Of a DNA stretch of 64,000 nt, positions 62,594 to 64,000 are shown piece by piece. The stretch's first letter is position 1; each line of letters opens with the position of its first letter. Below the pieces are notes generated by a model. The model had not been told where the DNA came from and did no database searches. It was given only the letters and a program-made list of their open reading frames with translations. The translations under genes and the position numbers were made by a program. The DNA is from Sphingobacterium yanglingense (GTDB lineage: Bacteria > Bacteroidota > Bacteroidia > Sphingobacteriales > Sphingobacteriaceae), in NCBI RefSeq assembly GCF_004363245.1, contig NZ_SNYV01000011.1, positions 1,302,001-1,366,000 on the forward strand. Direction: 5' to 3'.

Positions 62594-63970
62594 TTAATCA
62601 ATCTTGGTAATATGTACGGTTGCCTTCTCTACCCCTTGTCCTAGGTCGAGAACAAGTTTATAATAGCCAGGAACAAAACCGGGAGCATTGGTAATACTGA
62701 TGGATTTCCCTGGTTTACCTGCGATAGGTGCTCCGATAGAAAATCCTTGTTTATCACCCTGTATTGAAGCTGCTGAAAACTCGGCTGGCACAGCATCCCA
62801 GGTTCTATTACTATAGAACTGGAACTCAAAACTTTCCCAGTCGTGTTCATTGGATATGAAGACAGTAGCCTGATAGACTTTGTCTTCAATTTTCCGTGCA
62901 TAGGCTACCTGCTTGAAATCATCTAGATCCCATCCTATCCCCTTGTAATCGGCATGCCAGATAGTAGCGGTGGTAAATCCATGCCCTACAACCCAGTAGT
63001 TTGTCGGGGCCTCGTCCTGTAGTCTGGTAACCCAAAGTCCTTTATATCTCGGCGAGTATATTATCTCCCAATCACCATCTTCACCGAGGAACTCATAAAT
63101 CTTGCTGGAAGCACTGTGATTGAAAAAGTCTGGATTAAAATTACTTTCCATATTGACCCCTATAATCTCGAGAAACTGTCCTTTTTTGAGACTTACGACA
63201 GCAGATTTCATTTCACTATCTGCTGCATCGACTCTAGGATTGAGGGTAATCTTGGTCGCGACATCCCCCTTTACATCAATCAAAAATGTCTGTGCATCAA
63301 AAATAATCTGCTTTACGATCATCCCCGTATAATCGAACTCGATGTCATCCCCTGTACTACTTACTATAGCAGACTCACTCTCATAACGTCCTTTTCCCCA
63401 GATAAAATCCGCATCGGCAAGAGGGCTCTCTGTGGCGATCTTGCCTGATATCTTGCTCTCAAATATGCCTTCGGTAGACTTATAAACAAAAGGATCCTCA
63501 GTCGAGTTACTCAAGGGAATAGAGGAACCTCCTTCAACAAGATAATAAAGGGTCGAGGGTAGTACTGGCCGCGAAGCTTTAATAATAATATCTTTTGTAG
63601 CATGATCTCCATCGATATTGATACTGTTAAATCGTACCACAACATCTTCGACTGGATCCATATCTTTTACAAATGGAATAGCAATGGTTTCATTTTCGAC
63701 CTTGGCACTATTTCCCTTCGTACGGATGGATTTTGACTCAACCACAAGATCATTGATCAGAACTTCGATCTCTAATGTAGACAATGGCCTCACTGCATCC
63801 TCTACAGAAACATTGAAACCCACAGTACTAGGCACAGTTACTGCTGTAACAGCGCCAACCGTCTCGATACGACTGATGGTAGGAACTGACTTTTCTATAT
63901 GTAGCTCTTTACTACAGGAAAAAAAGATTGCCAACAAAAGTATCAAGGGCATATATAAAATCCTTTTCAT
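62594..63970 (-). CDS. SusE/F-like lipoprotein of DUF5016/DUF5125 type
   Basis: A 458-residue lipoprotein with lipobox 'LLLAIFFSCSKEL' (Cys near 19). The N-terminal Ig-like domain has 'VPSTVGFNVSVEDAVRPLST' (DUF5016-like). The middle and C-terminal beta-domains have 'LPSTLYYLVEGG', 'TNYWVVGHGF' and 'FVPGYYKLVLDLGQGVEKAT', which resemble the carbohydrate-binding lipoproteins that follow susD in many polysaccharide loci. The family assignment is by eye. No catalytic site is seen. The upstream partners lie beyond the window. Confidence 0.65.
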   Translation of the reverse strand: MKRILYMPLILLLAIFFSCSKELHIEKSVPTISRIETVGAVTAVTVPSTVGFNVSVEDAVRPLSTLEIEVLINDLVVESKSIRTKGNSAKVENETIAIPFVKDMDPVEDVVVRFNSINIDGDHATKDIIIKASRPVLPSTLYYLVEGGSSIPLSNSTEDPFVYKSTEGIFESKISGKIATESPLADADFIWGKGRYESESAIVSSTGDDIEFDYTGMIVKQIIFDAQTFLIDVKGDVATKITLNPRVDAADSEMKSAVVSLKKGQFLEIIGVNMESNFNPDFFNHSASSKIYEFLGEDGDWEIIYSPRYKGLWVTRLQDEAPTNYWVVGHGFTTATIWHADYKGIGWDLDDFKQVAYARKIEDKVYQATVFISNEHDWESFEFQFYSNRTWDAVPAEFSAASIQGDKQGFSIGAPIAGKPGKSISITNAPGFVPGYYKLVLDLGQGVEKATVHITKID

Positions 63971-64000
63971 TCTTAAATAATTTTAGACGTTTATGAAAAT

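Noticed and set aside
1..64000. CRISPR arrays, tRNA or rRNA genes, insertion sequences, prophage genes
   Set aside because: None seen on either strand while reading the sequence; no repeat-spacer pattern and no transposase, integrase or phage motifs in the proteins.

Overview
The window looks like a chromosomal segment of a Bacteroidota bacterium, most likely family Sphingobacteriaceae (Sphingobacterium- or Pedobacter-like). The reasons are four ECF sigma / FecR anti-sigma / SusC-type TonB receptor systems with N-terminal STN signalling domains, two or three neighbouring SusD lipoproteins, DUF4974-type FecR proteins, AT-rich intergenic DNA with TAnnTTTG promoter elements, A-rich leaders without clear Shine-Dalgarno sequences, and long operons separated by strong hairpins. 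I see no rRNA, tRNA, CRISPR array, insertion sequence or prophage. The genus is an inference from gene content.

Layout. (1) 1-5010, minus strand: sigma, FecR and a SusC-like receptor that runs off the left edge (system 1). (2) 5128-12575: an accessory stretch of small single genes: SGNH hydrolase, PRMT-like methyltransferase, NmrA-like SDR with a Crp regulator, an HxlR regulator divergent from a metallo-beta-lactamase-fold hydrolase, a DHFR-like protein and a classical SDR. Between them lie decayed 3' ends of genes: an AraC regulator with in-frame stops, the tail of a PAP2 phosphatase, the tail of a PepSY protein, and a second copy of the hydrolase gene end. Intact relatives of three of these lie elsewhere in the window. 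(3) 12872-21371, plus: sigma, FecR, SusC, SusD and a TlpA-like thioredoxin (system 2). (4) 21601-31016, minus: PAP2 phosphatase, outer-membrane beta-barrel receptor, histidine kinase, response regulator, MprF and an AcvB/VirJ-like lipase interrupted by an in-frame TGA. I read this as a membrane surface-charge and envelope-stress region. (5) 31155-38191, minus: a methyltransferase and a xusA-xusB-DUF3325-DUF3649-xusC xenosiderophore operon with a long structured leader. (6) 38688-39905: a beta-propeller lipoprotein. (7) 40148-50946, plus: sigma, FecR, SusC, SusD, FAS1 lipoprotein, DUF5007-like lipoprotein and a 779-residue protein with a receptor-plug-like segment but no barrel (system 3). (8) 50994-51599: DUF4303 protein. 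(9) 52098-61188, minus: sigma, FecR, SusC, SusD, a NAGPA-type phosphodiester glycosidase and a BACON/beta-helix protein (system 4). (10) 61531-63970, minus: a beta-propeller lipoprotein and a DUF5016/DUF5125-like lipoprotein, probably the end of a further SusCD operon to the right.

How the genes fit together. Each sigma/FecR/SusC set is expected to work by trans-envelope signalling: ligand in the receptor is sensed through its STN domain by FecR, which frees the sigma factor to transcribe the receptor operon. None of the four systems carries a recognisable classical glycan-degrading enzyme apart from the NAGPA-type protein, so the cargo is uncertain.

The main points to follow up are the cluster of 3'-end gene relics, a 71-bp element present twice with a compensatory change in its hairpin, hairpins that recur between fecR and susC, a 21-bp motif shared by the two-component operon and the receptor gene next to it, the premature stop in the AcvB-like gene, and the structured leader with a 56-codon ORF ahead of xusA.
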